Notes: a model not told the origin generated them from the sequence alone. A stretch of 61,532 nt of DNA from Lachnospiraceae bacterium (GCA_028696165.1 JAQVHQ010000014.1:1-61532); one strand, 5' to 3'. Shown: positions 1 through 8,549, numbered from the stretch's first letter. Numbers and translations are program-made.

Positions 1-50
1 TTTGAGCACCTGCGAAGATGCTCTATTTGTCATGCAGTTTTCAAGGTTCA
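1..50 (-). other. rRNA-spacer-like motif at left window edge
   Basis: Read on the minus strand this stretch begins GAACCTTGAAAACTGCAT. That resembles the conserved antitermination/processing block found in 16S-23S spacers and rRNA leaders of clostridia (family knowledge from memory, not searched). It also contains the small hairpin GAGCATCttcGCAGGTGCTC in imperfect form. No rRNA gene is visible inside the window, so if the motif is real an rRNA gene could lie just outside to the left. It may also be coincidence. Confidence 0.25.
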
Positions 51-107
51 AATCTATCTGAAATGCATTTCTGCAATTCATTCAAAAAATATCATTTTAA
101 GTCTTGA

Positions 108-197
108 CTTCTAATAGTTAGTCTTTCTTTATTAGTAGGTGTGATTTTAATATCTGTTATGCTTCCGCTTCTGGGAATTATGTCTAATATTGGCTAG
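108..197 (+). pseudogene. C-terminal remnant of a GspF/PilC-type pilus inner-membrane protein
   Basis: An open frame ends at TAG 195-197 and encodes a hydrophobic segment finishing SVMLPLLGIMSNIG. This matches the last transmembrane helix and tail typical of type II secretion F / PilC platform proteins. The frame is closed by TGA at 105-107 and upstream sequence in no frame continues a GspF protein, so only about 29 codons remain. It ends just before the RBS of the next pilus gene, where pilC normally sits in such operons. Either the gene was truncated by a rearrangement or the window edge is an assembly junction. Confidence 0.45.
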
Positions 198-208
198 GAG
201 GAATTACC

Positions 209-547
209 ATGAGTACCCAACTTTTACATACAAAAAAAAATAAGCAAAAGAAACTCCTGCATTGGTTATCTTTGCTTGTCTGTGTTGGCTGCATAGGATT
301 GTTTATCTTTTCTATCTCCCGCATAGAGGCGCAAAATGATATTCAACAGCAGGAACATCTTCAAGAGGCTGTGTCTCGGAGTATTGTCACCTGCTATACT
401 CTGGAAGGATTCTATCCGGAAAGTCTTGCCTATCTGGAAGAACATTATGGTCTTACTTATGATAAAGATACTTATTATATCGATTATCAGCCGATAGGAA
501 GTAATCTTATGCCTGATGTTACAATCATCAAGCGAAAGGAGGCATAA
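209..547 (+). CDS. Small pilin-like membrane protein of the type IV pilus operon
   Basis: A 112-residue protein with a basic N-terminus, one transmembrane helix (about residues 18-36) and a small outside domain containing GFYPESLAYLEEHYGL, a pattern seen in minor pilin-like proteins of clostridial pilus clusters. The start is ATG 209 behind AGGAGG at about 197-202. No classical prepilin peptidase site (G-FxxxE) is visible, so it may be an accessory anchored protein and not a processed pilin. It is the first intact gene of a + strand operon that runs to the PilT-like ATPase. Exact role unknown. Confidence 0.6.
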   Translation: MSTQLLHTKKNKQKKLLHWLSLLVCVGCIGLFIFSISRIEAQNDIQQQEHLQEAVSRSIVTCYTLEGFYPESLAYLEEHYGLTYDKDTYYIDYQPIGSNLMPDVTIIKRKEA

Positions 548-550
548 ATC

Positions 551-1036
551 TTGCAGACTACACAGAAAAGAGGCTCTTCCGTATCCACAGCATTTATTAT
601 ACTGCTCTTTATCTTTTACTTATTTGCAGCACTTTCTACTGTATTGATCGGAACAAGTGTATACCGCAATATCGTATCAGAGATGGACACTAACAGCAAG
701 GTACGTACGACACTCTCCTATTTTTCCGAGAAAATTCATCAGAATGATAATGGGGAAGCCATTCATATAGAAACCATAGATGATCAGTCCGTGCTTGTGA
801 TTCCGCAGACATATAATGAGAAAGCTTATAATACTTATCTCTATATCTATAATCAAGACTTAATGGAATTACTTATTCAGGACGGTCAGGATTTTTCTCT
901 TTCCCAGGGAAATGTCATTCTTTCCGATACAAACTGTCAAATGGCTGCTCTTGATGAGCATCTCTTTCAATTTACAGTGACTGATAAAGATAATCAGACA
1001 CATCAGGTATTGGTCAGCACTCAAAGTCAATCATAA
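551..1036 (+). CDS. DUF4860-like pilus-cluster protein
   Basis: A 161-residue protein starting at TTG 551, chosen because AAAGGAGG lies 9-16 nt upstream inside the end of the previous gene. It has one N-terminal transmembrane helix (about residues 14-36, rich in I, L, F) followed by a beta-rich outside domain. Length, topology and position resemble the DUF4860 family that recurs in Lachnospiraceae type IV pilus operons; this assignment is from memory. It probably acts as a minor pseudopilin or assembly factor. Spacing to both neighbours is a few bases, indicating one operon. Confidence 0.6.
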   Translation: MQTTQKRGSSVSTAFIILLFIFYLFAALSTVLIGTSVYRNIVSEMDTNSKVRTTLSYFSEKIHQNDNGEAIHIETIDDQSVLVIPQTYNEKAYNTYLYIYNQDLMELLIQDGQDFSLSQGNVILSDTNCQMAALDEHLFQFTVTDKDNQTHQVLVSTQSQS

Positions 1037-1049
1037 GGAGTAATCATCT

Positions 1050-1448
1050 ATGAAACATTATCAAAGGTCGAAATCCAGTCTATTCTTAATTGAACTGATT
1101 TTGTGTATTTTAATATTCTCAATTGCAAGTGCCATCTGTATTCAGGTATTTGTAAAAGCACACACCCGAAGCCGTGATTCAGTAAATTTAAATCATGCGG
1201 TGGAAGAAGCAGAAAGCATTGCCGAATTGCTTCGAAGTGACACGGCACTCGATTTGGTCTATCCGGAAGGTCAGCAGACCGGGGAGAGTTTTGTGATTAC
1301 ATATGATGATACCTGGATTCCAGTTGACACACAGGCAGTTTATACTATAGAAGTCACTCCTTATGTACCGGGAACGCGAACTTCCTGTGATATTCGTGTG
1401 TCTTCAGAAGATAAACTTATTTACGAACTGCCACTTACTTTATACTAA
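1050..1448 (+). CDS. Prepilin-like protein with N-terminal pilin-type helix
   Basis: A 132-residue protein. Residues about 9-36 form SLFLIELILCILIFSI and onward, a pilin-type hydrophobic helix with the conserved Glu at position 5 after a possible cleavage site. The usual Gly at -1 is replaced by Ser, so processing is uncertain. The rest is a short soluble domain. The start ATG is preceded by AAGGAG. It is tightly spaced after the DUF4860-like gene and 17 nt before the next pilus gene. Likely a minor pilin of the operon. Confidence 0.62.
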   Translation: MKHYQRSKSSLFLIELILCILIFSIASAICIQVFVKAHTRSRDSVNLNHAVEEAESIAELLRSDTALDLVYPEGQQTGESFVITYDDTWIPVDTQAVYTIEVTPYVPGTRTSCDIRVSSEDKLIYELPLTLY

Positions 1449-1465
1449 CAGGAAGGAGCAATGCT

Positions 1466-1957
1466 ATGAAACAGACAAAACAAGCCATCAATATTGGAAT
1501 TTCTTCCATCGTGACTGTTTTTATCTTTATCTGTATTATTATTTTTGCTTCTCTGTCTCTGGTATCTGCCAATGCAGATTACTCTCTAAGCAAAAAATAC
1601 GCAGACCATGTCAGCGAATATTATACCGCCTGTAATCAGGTAGAAGAATGGAAACATACTATTACACAAGAACTCAATAGTGCTTTGGAAGCTTCTGTTT
1701 CTCAAGATGACTATATATCTCAGTCTTACGAAGCACTCACAAAAATGGATTTTATAACTGTAAAGAATGATGGAAACGTTCTGCTGCTTGAAGGAGAAAC
1801 GGCCATAAGCGACAGCCAGATACTTCAATTTTCCATGCGTGTTGTGTATCCCAAAGATTCCGATTTGGAATTACTTCAAGTAACCAAATGGCAGGCAGTA
1901 CCTGCCAAAGAGTGGGAAGGTGATAACCACATTACAGTTTTAGGAGGCGAATCATGA
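1466..1957 (+). CDS. Membrane-anchored pilus-operon protein of unknown function
   Basis: A 163-residue protein with an N-terminal transmembrane helix (about residues 10-34) and a mixed alpha/beta outside domain. No motif was recognised beyond pilin-like topology. Good RBS GGAAGGAG before ATG 1466. Its stop overlaps the start of the PilT-like gene in ATGATGG, indicating translational coupling. By position it belongs to the pilus machine. Confidence 0.55.
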   Translation: MKQTKQAINIGISSIVTVFIFICIIIFASLSLVSANADYSLSKKYADHVSEYYTACNQVEEWKHTITQELNSALEASVSQDDYISQSYEALTKMDFITVKNDGNVLLLEGETAISDSQILQFSMRVVYPKDSDLELLQVTKWQAVPAKEWEGDNHITVLGGES

Positions 1958-3009
1958 TGGACATAATAGAAACACTTAGCGAGATTTCTCAAAAAGGAGC
2001 ATCCGATATCTTTATCGTAGCCGGCAGACCTTTGTCCTGTAAAATAAATGGACGTTTAGAGACCATTAACACAGAACGCTTAATGCCGGTAGATACAGAA
2101 GGTATGATTTCTCAGATTTATAAATTAGCTAACCGTGACATGCATACAGTACGTGAAACTGGTGATGATGATTTTGCATTTGCTATTCCTGGGATTTCCA
2201 GATATAGAGCCAGCACATTTAAGCAGCGTGGTTCTTTAGCCGCTGTAGTACGAGTGATACAATTTGCCCTTCCCGATCCCAAAGATCTCGGTATTCCAGA
2301 TTCAATCATGAATGTGTCCGAGCAAAATAAGGGACTTGTATTAGTAACCGGTCCTGCCGGCAGTGGAAAATCTACTACTCTGGCCTGCATGATTGACCAG
2401 ATTAATTCCACAATGGACAAACATATCATCACCTTGGAGGAACCCGTAGAATATCTTCATTCCCATAAAAAGAGTATTGTAACCCAGCGAGAAATATGTC
2501 TGGATACAGAGAGCTATGTAGTAGCTCTTCGTGCTGCCCTGCGCCAGAGTCCGGATGTCATCCTACTGGGAGAAATGCGTGATTATGAGACAATACAGGT
2601 TGCAATGACCGCTGCTGAAACCGGTCATCTTGTTATCTCTACACTTCATACCATCGGTGCTGCCAATACCATTGATCGAATCATAGATGTATTCCCTGCC
2701 AACCAGCAAAGACAGATTGCCACACAGCTATCCATGACACTGCAGGCAGTTATCTCTCAAAGTCTGGTTCCAACCACAGATAATACTTTAACAGCTGCCT
2801 TTGAACTTATGACTGTTAATCCGGCTATTCGGAATATGATTCGAGAGAATAAAATACATCAGATTGACGGGCTGCTCTATTCTTCCGTGTCCGATGATAT
2901 GTTCTCCATCGATTCTAGTCTTTTAAAACTATACAAGCAACAGCGTATCTCAGAACACACTGCGCTTACCTTTGCAGATAATCCTGCAATGCTAAAGAAA
3001 AAATTATAA
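1954..3009 (+). CDS. pilT: PilT-like type IV pilus retraction ATPase
   Basis: A 351-residue secretion ATPase of the GspE/PilT family. Visible motifs are Walker A GPAGSGKS at about 133-140, an Asp-box region LEEPVEYLH, Walker B with VILLGEMRD at about 200-208, and the His box GHLVISTLHT. PilT-type length and the absence of the N-terminal GspE domain favour a retraction motor over the PilB assembly ATPase. The ATG overlaps the previous stop. It is the last gene of the pilus operon and is followed by a bidirectional terminator. The pilB, pilA and prepilin peptidase genes would lie left of the window. Confidence 0.88.
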   Translation: MMDIIETLSEISQKGASDIFIVAGRPLSCKINGRLETINTERLMPVDTEGMISQIYKLANRDMHTVRETGDDDFAFAIPGISRYRASTFKQRGSLAAVVRVIQFALPDPKDLGIPDSIMNVSEQNKGLVLVTGPAGSGKSTTLACMIDQINSTMDKHIITLEEPVEYLHSHKKSIVTQREICLDTESYVVALRAALRQSPDVILLGEMRDYETIQVAMTAAETGHLVISTLHTIGAANTIDRIIDVFPANQQRQIATQLSMTLQAVISQSLVPTTDNTLTAAFELMTVNPAIRNMIRENKIHQIDGLLYSSVSDDMFSIDSSLLKLYKQQRISEHTALTFADNPAMLKKKL

Positions 3010-3017
3010 ATGAACCA

Positions 3018-3065
3018 AAAATGGTTTCACAATAATAACAGCTGTTATTATTGCGAAACCATTTT
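3018..3065. terminator. Bidirectional intrinsic terminator
   Basis: Almost perfect palindrome (AAATGGTTTC..caataataacag / ctgttattattg..GAAACCATTT), with A-rich and T-rich flanks on either side. It lies between the converging PilT-like gene and the DUF3089-like gene and can serve both. Confidence 0.8.
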
Positions 3066-4433
3066 CTATTCTTGAAGCAAATCATTGTTTGCAAATCCCA
3101 ATTCTGGCGAATAAGAACATGATGCAGAACGAGTGTAAACCTTTGTTCCATTTGTGGCAGTATTATCGATAAATGCAGCTGCAAAAATCACTACCTGACC
3201 AAAAGTTCTATTTTCAACTGTACTGTAAACACCGTCCAAAGCGATTGCGCCTCCATATTGAGTAGTCGAGTTATTCTGGAATATCCCGCCAAAAACAGTT
3301 ATTCGTGGCTCATAACATATGTTCGTACCATCCGACTGACTTACAAAGCTACATTCCCCATACACAGCACCACCATCATAGGCAGTTCTTTGATTATTCT
3401 GAAGTGTTGTTCCATTATAAATATTTAATGTGCCATTACCATACACAGCTACAAGTGCGCCTGCGACCTCGCCCATCAAATCGCGATTTCCATCCAATGT
3501 TAAAATATCTGTACCATCACGTTTTCCAAGATTTAGCTGAGGCGCATGATTAGCATCACTGCCTGTCAACGCAAACAAATCGCCTTCAAATCCCCGTATA
3601 ATACGATGACCATTCCCCACCAGTCTATAGGTTCCTTCTGCAATTATTATGCTGCGAGAAAGGGTTACATCCTGTTTCAGTGTTATTATATTGTCTCTTG
3701 CGCTGGCATATTCCAAACCGCCAAGTGCCTCCACAAATTCCGCCTGGGATGTAATACTGTTGCGATAATAAGTTTCCAGACGAGTCTGAACGCTCTCCTC
3801 TTCTGTAACCACAACTCTTATCTGTGATTTACCCGAAGAAAGTGGAATATTCTTGCTCTCACTGCTGTATTCCTCAGGAATATCCCAATTGATAACATAC
3901 GCACATACAAGACGGCTTCGATAACGGTCATCCTGAAATAAGTCTTCTAATAAACGCAGAATCATCTCACCGCCCTGTTCGTATCCTGCCAGAATAATCG
4001 GTTCTGATGGATCTGATTCATCCAGATAGTATTTAAATGCAAGTTTCACATCCTTATAAGCCTTATTCAGAGCTTTCTCATTATTTCCAGCCAAAGAAGA
4101 TGCCGCAGCCTGTCTGTAGGCAGGTGCCCACACATCACAGAATTCTTCAAACATATTGGCATGTTCCTCAATTGCATTATCATACAAAACCCGGTCTGCC
4201 TCATCCTTTTTAGACATATTACCAGTATCTAAAAGAGTCGTTGTCTCTCCTATTAGAAATAGTGCAGCATCTTTTGTACCGGTCTGTTCTTTAATAGCCC
4301 ACTGCGTGTCACTTCGATATGGCTGAGAGAACAGATACCAGCACAATATAAAGGCCGACACAATTATTGCCGAGATTAAAACAGTAATGAATATTTTAAA
4401 AATATTCCCTTTTTTCTTTCTCTTTTTCTTCAT
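3066..4433 (-). CDS. Membrane-anchored DUF3089-like protein with degenerate nucleophile and beta-helix tail
   Basis: A 455-residue protein. A Lys/Arg-rich start and one transmembrane helix (about 12-35) anchor it. Residues about 40-200 resemble DUF3089, an alpha/beta-hydrolase family (WAPAYRQAA, then the position of the nucleophile elbow). Where the family has GHSQG this protein reads GYEQG (about residue 148), so the catalytic Ser is replaced by Glu and hydrolase activity is unlikely. The C-terminal half (about 240-455) has repeated short strands with NG/GG turns (NGHRI, NGTLNIYNGT, YGGAIALDG), as in right-handed beta-helix or polymorphic-repeat surface proteins. It is 20 nt downstream of the Mrp gene. 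Function unknown; it may bind glycans or wall material. Confidence 0.6.
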   Translation of the reverse strand: MKKKRKKKGNIFKIFITVLISAIIVSAFILCWYLFSQPYRSDTQWAIKEQTGTKDAALFLIGETTTLLDTGNMSKKDEADRVLYDNAIEEHANMFEEFCDVWAPAYRQAAASSLAGNNEKALNKAYKDVKLAFKYYLDESDPSEPIILAGYEQGGEMILRLLEDLFQDDRYRSRLVCAYVINWDIPEEYSSESKNIPLSSGKSQIRVVVTEEESVQTRLETYYRNSITSQAEFVEALGGLEYASARDNIITLKQDVTLSRSIIIAEGTYRLVGNGHRIIRGFEGDLFALTGSDANHAPQLNLGKRDGTDILTLDGNRDLMGEVAGALVAVYGNGTLNIYNGTTLQNNQRTAYDGGAVYGECSFVSQSDGTNICYEPRITVFGGIFQNNSTTQYGGAIALDGVYSTVENRTFGQVVIFAAAFIDNTATNGTKVYTRSASCSYSPELGFANNDLLQE

Positions 4434-4453
4434 ATGTTCCCATCTTTTTCTTC

Positions 4454-5284
4454 TTAGATACGTTCCAGTCTTGCTACCATTTCATTCATCTCTTCTGCAA
4501 CGTAATCTTCAATTCTTCCTGCATCAGATAAAGCTGCAAAATCCGGATTAATCGGAAGCTTCACAACAGTATCTACTCCATGTTCTGCTGCTGCCGCATC
4601 TATATGGCTGTCACCAAAGATAGCATGTTTCTTTCCGCAGTCAGGACATTTAAAATAGCTCATATTCTCTACCATTCCTAAAATCGGAATACCCATCTTA
4701 TCCGCCATCTTCGCTGCTTTCTCAACAACCATAGAAACCAAATCTTGCGGAGAAGCCACAATAATAATACCATCTAATGGTATCGACTGAAATACGGTAA
4801 GCGGAACATCTCCTGTTCCCGGAGGCATATCCACAAACATACAATCTACATCCTGCCAGATAACGTCTGACCAGAACTGTTTAACAACACCGGCAATAAC
4901 AGGACCTCTCCAGATAACCGGATCCTCTGGATTATCCAGCAGCAGATTTACAGACATAATTTCCAAACCAGTCTTACTTACTGCCGGCAACAATCCCTCA
5001 TCATTTCCCACTGCCTTTTCATCAATTCCAAACATCTTCGGAATAGAAGGACCTGTAATGTCTGCATCTAATATTGCACTTTGATATCCCTGACGCTGCA
5101 TCGCTACCGCAAGCATAGAAGTCACTAATGATTTTCCCACACCACCTTTGCCACTTACTACACCCACAACTTTACGTATGGTACTCTTTGGATTAGCATC
5201 CACTAAAAAACTGTTGTTTCTTCCTTCCCTATCACTGCAATTACTGCTGCAATCTGAGCAGTTATGGCTACAATTTTCACTCAT
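4454..5284 (-). CDS. mrp: Mrp/NBP35-type Fe-S cluster carrier ATPase
   Basis: A 276-residue P-loop ATPase of the Mrp/ApbC/NBP35 family that binds and transfers iron-sulfur clusters in the cytoplasm. The deviant Walker A motif GKGGVGKS lies at about 45-52. MPPGTGDVPLT and the C-terminal CPDC (about 214-217) are family hallmarks; the paired Cys bridges a cluster at the dimer interface. The N-terminus carries five Cys in CSHNCSDCSSNC, an NBP35-like extra cluster site. Start ATG 5284 has AGGAGGA upstream. It sits 16 nt after DegV in the same direction. Confidence 0.92.
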   Translation of the reverse strand: MSENCSHNCSDCSSNCSDREGRNNSFLVDANPKSTIRKVVGVVSGKGGVGKSLVTSMLAVAMQRQGYQSAILDADITGPSIPKMFGIDEKAVGNDEGLLPAVSKTGLEIMSVNLLLDNPEDPVIWRGPVIAGVVKQFWSDVIWQDVDCMFVDMPPGTGDVPLTVFQSIPLDGIIIVASPQDLVSMVVEKAAKMADKMGIPILGMVENMSYFKCPDCGKKHAIFGDSHIDAAAAEHGVDTVVKLPINPDFAALSDAGRIEDYVAEEMNEMVARLERI

Positions 5285-5300
5285 GATTCTTCCTCCTAGT

Positions 5301-6170
5301 TTACTTTTCTTCTCCTAAATATATGATGCCAACTGCACCCGGACCGGAATGTGCTCCAATACTAGGTCCAATCGGACATACTAACACATACTCATAACCA
5401 AATCTCGCCTTAATCATAGTAGCAAGATTGTTGGCTTCCTGTTCACAATCACCGTGAACAACTCCAATCATCTCCTGCAGATTCTGAAATCTGCCCATAG
5501 ACTCTTCCATATAATCAACCAGGGTAACCATAGACTTCTTACGTCCCCTGATTTTAGTAAGCGCAGTCAGCTTACCATCACTATCCACGTGAATAATAGG
5601 TTTCAACTGCATTACATTTCCCAAAATTTGTGAAGACCGGGTGATTCTGCCCCCACGATAAAGATATTTTAAATCCTCTACAGTAAAAAGAGTATGCACA
5701 TGACTTCGAAGCTTAGTCAAAAGCTTTACAATCTCATCAATGCTCTTTCCCTCTTTTTTCAGGTTTACAGCCTTCATAATAAATAAACCTTCCCCTAAAG
5801 ACACATTCAAAGTGTCAAACACTTCAATACGCATCATAGGAAAATCCTCTCGCAGAAGCTTCGCTTCCACCATCACATTATTATATCCGCTGCTTAAAGC
5901 AGAAGAAAAACTAATATGCAAAACATCCATGTTCTTACGAGCATACCGCTCAAAAACTTCCTCAATCACCGCTGGATTACTAGCTGTAGTCCCAACCGTC
6001 TTTTCTCTTCGCATCTCATTATAAAACTCATGATTACTAAGATGCCGCTCACCACCATACACCTGATTCTCCACATTATAATAATGTGGAATCACCTCAA
6101 TCCCATTCTCTTCCAGATATTCCACCGGTAAATCTGAATTCGACTCCGTCGTAATTACAAACTCTCTCAT
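5301..6170 (-). CDS. DegV family fatty-acid-binding protein
   Basis: A 289-residue protein of the DegV family, which binds a fatty acid and in Firmicutes acts with fatty-acid kinase FakA (FakB role). Seen here: N-terminal ESNSDLP, SSALSSGYNNV and the conserved DLKYLYRGGRIT block around residue 165, and a C-terminal GAHSGPGAVG. The length is normal. Start ATG is preceded by GGAG. No fakA is adjacent. It probably shares a transcript with the downstream mrp gene. Confidence 0.88.
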   Translation of the reverse strand: MREFVITTESNSDLPVEYLEENGIEVIPHYYNVENQVYGGERHLSNHEFYNEMRREKTVGTTASNPAVIEEVFERYARKNMDVLHISFSSALSSGYNNVMVEAKLLREDFPMMRIEVFDTLNVSLGEGLFIMKAVNLKKEGKSIDEIVKLLTKLRSHVHTLFTVEDLKYLYRGGRITRSSQILGNVMQLKPIIHVDSDGKLTALTKIRGRKKSMVTLVDYMEESMGRFQNLQEMIGVVHGDCEQEANNLATMIKARFGYEYVLVCPIGPSIGAHSGPGAVGIIYLGEEK

Positions 6171-6391
6171 CTATATCAATCTCCAAAATTATCAAAAGCA
6201 TCCCAAACAGCATCAAAAATCCAAACAAACTAAAGACAAACTCCACCCGGCCAGGCTTCATTTACACGAATCCATATCCTCAATATTAGTTACTCATACC
6301 GCCCACCTTCGGACACCCATTTATTCTAACACAAAAAATCTATTCAAACAATGAATTCTATATTTTTTCTTCTGCCACCTCAACACCCAGC

Positions 6392-6625
6392 CTTAGACCT
6401 TGCTTTCTTTGGTGGTGCTTACACTCGTCAGGATGATTGTTATTGAATAAGAAGATGAAAATCTCAAGTTATAAAAGACCGGTTCCACAGGGCAACATGT
6501 GTTATATTAAAATACATGTTGAAGGCATCCTGCGGAACCGGTCTTTCATACTTTTAAATTTTCACTGAAAAAATGATTTAACAATCATCCTGGCGAGGGT
6601 AATTTTCACCGGAGGAAGCAAGAAC
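6392..6625. repeat. Long near-palindromic element (about 230 bp)
   Basis: The two halves are inverted copies over about 110 bp. Matching blocks include CTTAG..CTTGCTT / AAGCAAG..CTAAG, GTCAGGATGATTGTTA / TAACAATCATCCTGG, and AAAGACCGGTTCC (6473-6485) / GGAACCGGTCTTT (6533-6545), with a CAACATGT / ACATGTTG tip. It lies between degV and alsT and has no coding frame. It could be a MITE-like non-autonomous element, a structured RNA, or an unusually large terminator for alsT. The rest of the 6171-6641 gap shows nothing. Confidence 0.75.
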
Positions 6626-6641
6626 TAAGACATCCTCCACT

Positions 6642-8042
6642 CTATCGTTTCTTCTCCTCATCAATAATCTTCTGAAATTCTCTAACTTCCTTAGCCACAA
6701 CCCCACTCAAAGCCAACATACAAATCAAGTTAGGAATTGCCATCAATCCATTCATGATATCCGAGAAATCCCATACAATCTGCAAAGTAGTAGTCGCACC
6801 TATGTAACAAACCAACGAAAATATAATACGATAGATTACACAATATTTCGGTTTCTTAACCAAATATTCAAAAGCCTTTTCACCATGATATTCCCATCCG
6901 ATAATAGTAGAGAATGCAAATAAGGCAATTCCAACGCAGACTATCCATCCGCCCCATTTTCCAAGAACACTTGAGAAAGCAGCAATAGTAAGTGCCGAAC
7001 CAGTTACAATCTCACCTGCAGCATCTACAGTACCAAGTACACCAGATGCTGCAATAGCAAGACCAGTGATAGAACATACGACAATCGTATCAAAGAAAGT
7101 ACCGGTCATGTTGATATATCCCTGTCTAACCGGATTATCAGTTGTTGCTGCCGCTGCAGTAATAGCCGCAGAACCAAGACCAGCTTCATTGGAGAATACA
7201 CCGCGGGCAACACCCCAGCGAAGAGACTGCATAAGAGTCGCTGTTATAGTTCCACCGACACCACCTGCTACTGATTTTACGCTAAATGCCATTTTAAATA
7301 TTTGAGCAATTCCACTTGGAAGATTACCGATATTCATTAGAATTACAACCACACCTGCGATTACATAAAATACTGCCATAAATGGTACAACAACCTGAGA
7401 AACTTTAGAAATAGTCTTAATACCACCTACAATGATAAATAAAGCAAGTACCGTGATAATTGCACCTGTAATCCACATTGGAACACTGAATGTTTCCTGT
7501 AATGCAGAAGAAATAGAATTAGCCTGAGTCATATTTCCAATTCCAAAAGATGCAAGTACTGTAAATACGGCAAATAAGAATCCTAAAACAGTGCCCACTG
7601 TCTTATTCTTAAATGCATGTTTTAAAGTATACATAGGACCACCGGACATCTCTCCGTTTTCATTAATCTCTCTATACTTTACAGCAAGCATGCACTCTGC
7701 AAATTTTGAAGTAAGTCCAAACAATGCGGAAATCCACATCCACACCAATGCACCAGGTCCTCCAAGAACCATAGCTGTTGCAACACCAACGATATTACCA
7801 GTACCGATTGTTGCAGCAAGCGCTGTTGTCAAAGCAGAAAATGGAGAAATATCGCCTGTTCCCCTTGACTTTGTTCTTGCCTCTTTGCTTAAAACACTTT
7901 TTAATGCATATCCCAGATTACGCCAGGCTGCAAAACGTGTACGAACAGTAAGGAAAATCCCTGTTCCAACTAACAGAATCAGCATTACCGGACCCCACAC
8001 AAAACTGTCTACTTTTCCTAATACTTCTGAAATAACGTCCAT
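6642..8042 (-). CDS. alsT: Sodium:alanine/glycine symporter, AGCS family
   Basis: A 466-residue multi-pass membrane protein of the amino acid:cation symporter family. Seen: GTGNIVGVATA in TM2-3, GGPMYTL, the FSNEAGLGSA signature and a C-terminal WDFSDIMNGLMAIPN block, all typical of AlsT/DagA transporters that import alanine or glycine with Na+. The ATG at 8042 is chosen because GAGAGGAG lies upstream and the protein aligns as MDVISEV; an in-frame upstream extension to 8141 would place residues in the leader hairpin. The leader carries a promoter-proximal terminator. Confidence 0.93.
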   Translation of the reverse strand: MDVISEVLGKVDSFVWGPVMLILLVGTGIFLTVRTRFAAWRNLGYALKSVLSKEARTKSRGTGDISPFSALTTALAATIGTGNIVGVATAMVLGGPGALVWMWISALFGLTSKFAECMLAVKYREINENGEMSGGPMYTLKHAFKNKTVGTVLGFLFAVFTVLASFGIGNMTQANSISSALQETFSVPMWITGAIITVLALFIIVGGIKTISKVSQVVVPFMAVFYVIAGVVVILMNIGNLPSGIAQIFKMAFSVKSVAGGVGGTITATLMQSLRWGVARGVFSNEAGLGSAAITAAAATTDNPVRQGYINMTGTFFDTIVVCSITGLAIAASGVLGTVDAAGEIVTGSALTIAAFSSVLGKWGGWIVCVGIALFAFSTIIGWEYHGEKAFEYLVKKPKYCVIYRIIFSLVCYIGATTTLQIVWDFSDIMNGLMAIPNLICMLALSGVVAKEVREFQKIIDEEKKR

Positions 8043-8084
8043 AATAAAACTCCTCTCATAAATTATAATTTTCTTTATAAACGC

Positions 8085-8121
8085 AAAAAAGCAGACGGGG
8101 AAAATCGACTTCCTCGTCTGC
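8085..8121 (-). terminator. Terminator-like hairpin in the alsT leader
   Basis: On the minus strand GCAGACGaGGAA and TTCCcCGTCTGC form a strong stem followed by TTTTTT. The hairpin begins about 3 nt after the predicted start site of the promoter at 8131-8160 and ends 43 nt before the alsT ATG. It may attenuate alsT, and could also terminate read-through from trxA. Confidence 0.75.
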
Positions 8122-8130
8122 ATATTCTGC

Positions 8131-8160
8131 ATTATACACATGCTCTAATGCTGTTGTCAA
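8131..8160 (-). promoter_or_regulatory. Predicted sigma-A promoter of alsT
   Basis: On the minus strand: TTGACA (8160-8155), 18-nt spacer, TATAAT (8136-8131), both perfect consensus boxes. The predicted start is near 8124, essentially at the base of the terminator-like hairpin. Confidence 0.75.
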
Positions 8161-8243
8161 GTTCAAAACTGTAATAATTCAAATATTTCTAAACAATTTC
8201 TGAAATCCCGGCATTTTCTTAAATGGATTACCTGTTTCCAGGA

Positions 8244-8549
8244 CTATAACAGCTCCAAAATTTGTTCTTTTGGCAAGGCACCTAATGATTTATCAGTAAT
8301 CTCACCATTTTTAAAAACATACATAGCCGGAATGCTCATAATACGATATTCTGCTGCAAGATCCGGTTCTTCATCCACATTAACTTTGCAGACTTTAATA
8401 TCTGTACGCTCCTGCGCTATCTCATCCAGAATCGGTCCAACCATCTGACATGGTCCACACCATACTGCCCAAAAATCCACAAGCACTGGTACCTGTGACT
8501 CTAAAACCTCCTGTTTAAAGGTATCTTTTGTTACGTGTACTACTGCCAT
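8244..8549 (-). CDS. trxA: Thioredoxin
   Basis: A 101-residue cytoplasmic thioredoxin that reduces protein disulfides. The active site WCGPC is at 30-34, with the buried Asp (VDFW), the cis-Pro loop MSIPAMYVF and a Gly in the final strand, all as in the family. Start ATG 8549 follows GAAGGAG. It ends a short minus-strand set with the 47-residue ORF and the SH3 lipoprotein. No thioredoxin reductase gene is adjacent. Confidence 0.93.
   Translation of the reverse strand: MAVVHVTKDTFKQEVLESQVPVLVDFWAVWCGPCQMVGPILDEIAQERTDIKVCKVNVDEEPDLAAEYRIMSIPAMYVFKNGEITDKSLGALPKEQILELL

Noticed and set aside
1-60. Possible tRNA 3' half from GGTTCAAATC at 47-56
   Set aside because: No flanking 5-bp T stem, acceptor stem or CCA; the rRNA-spacer resemblance is better.
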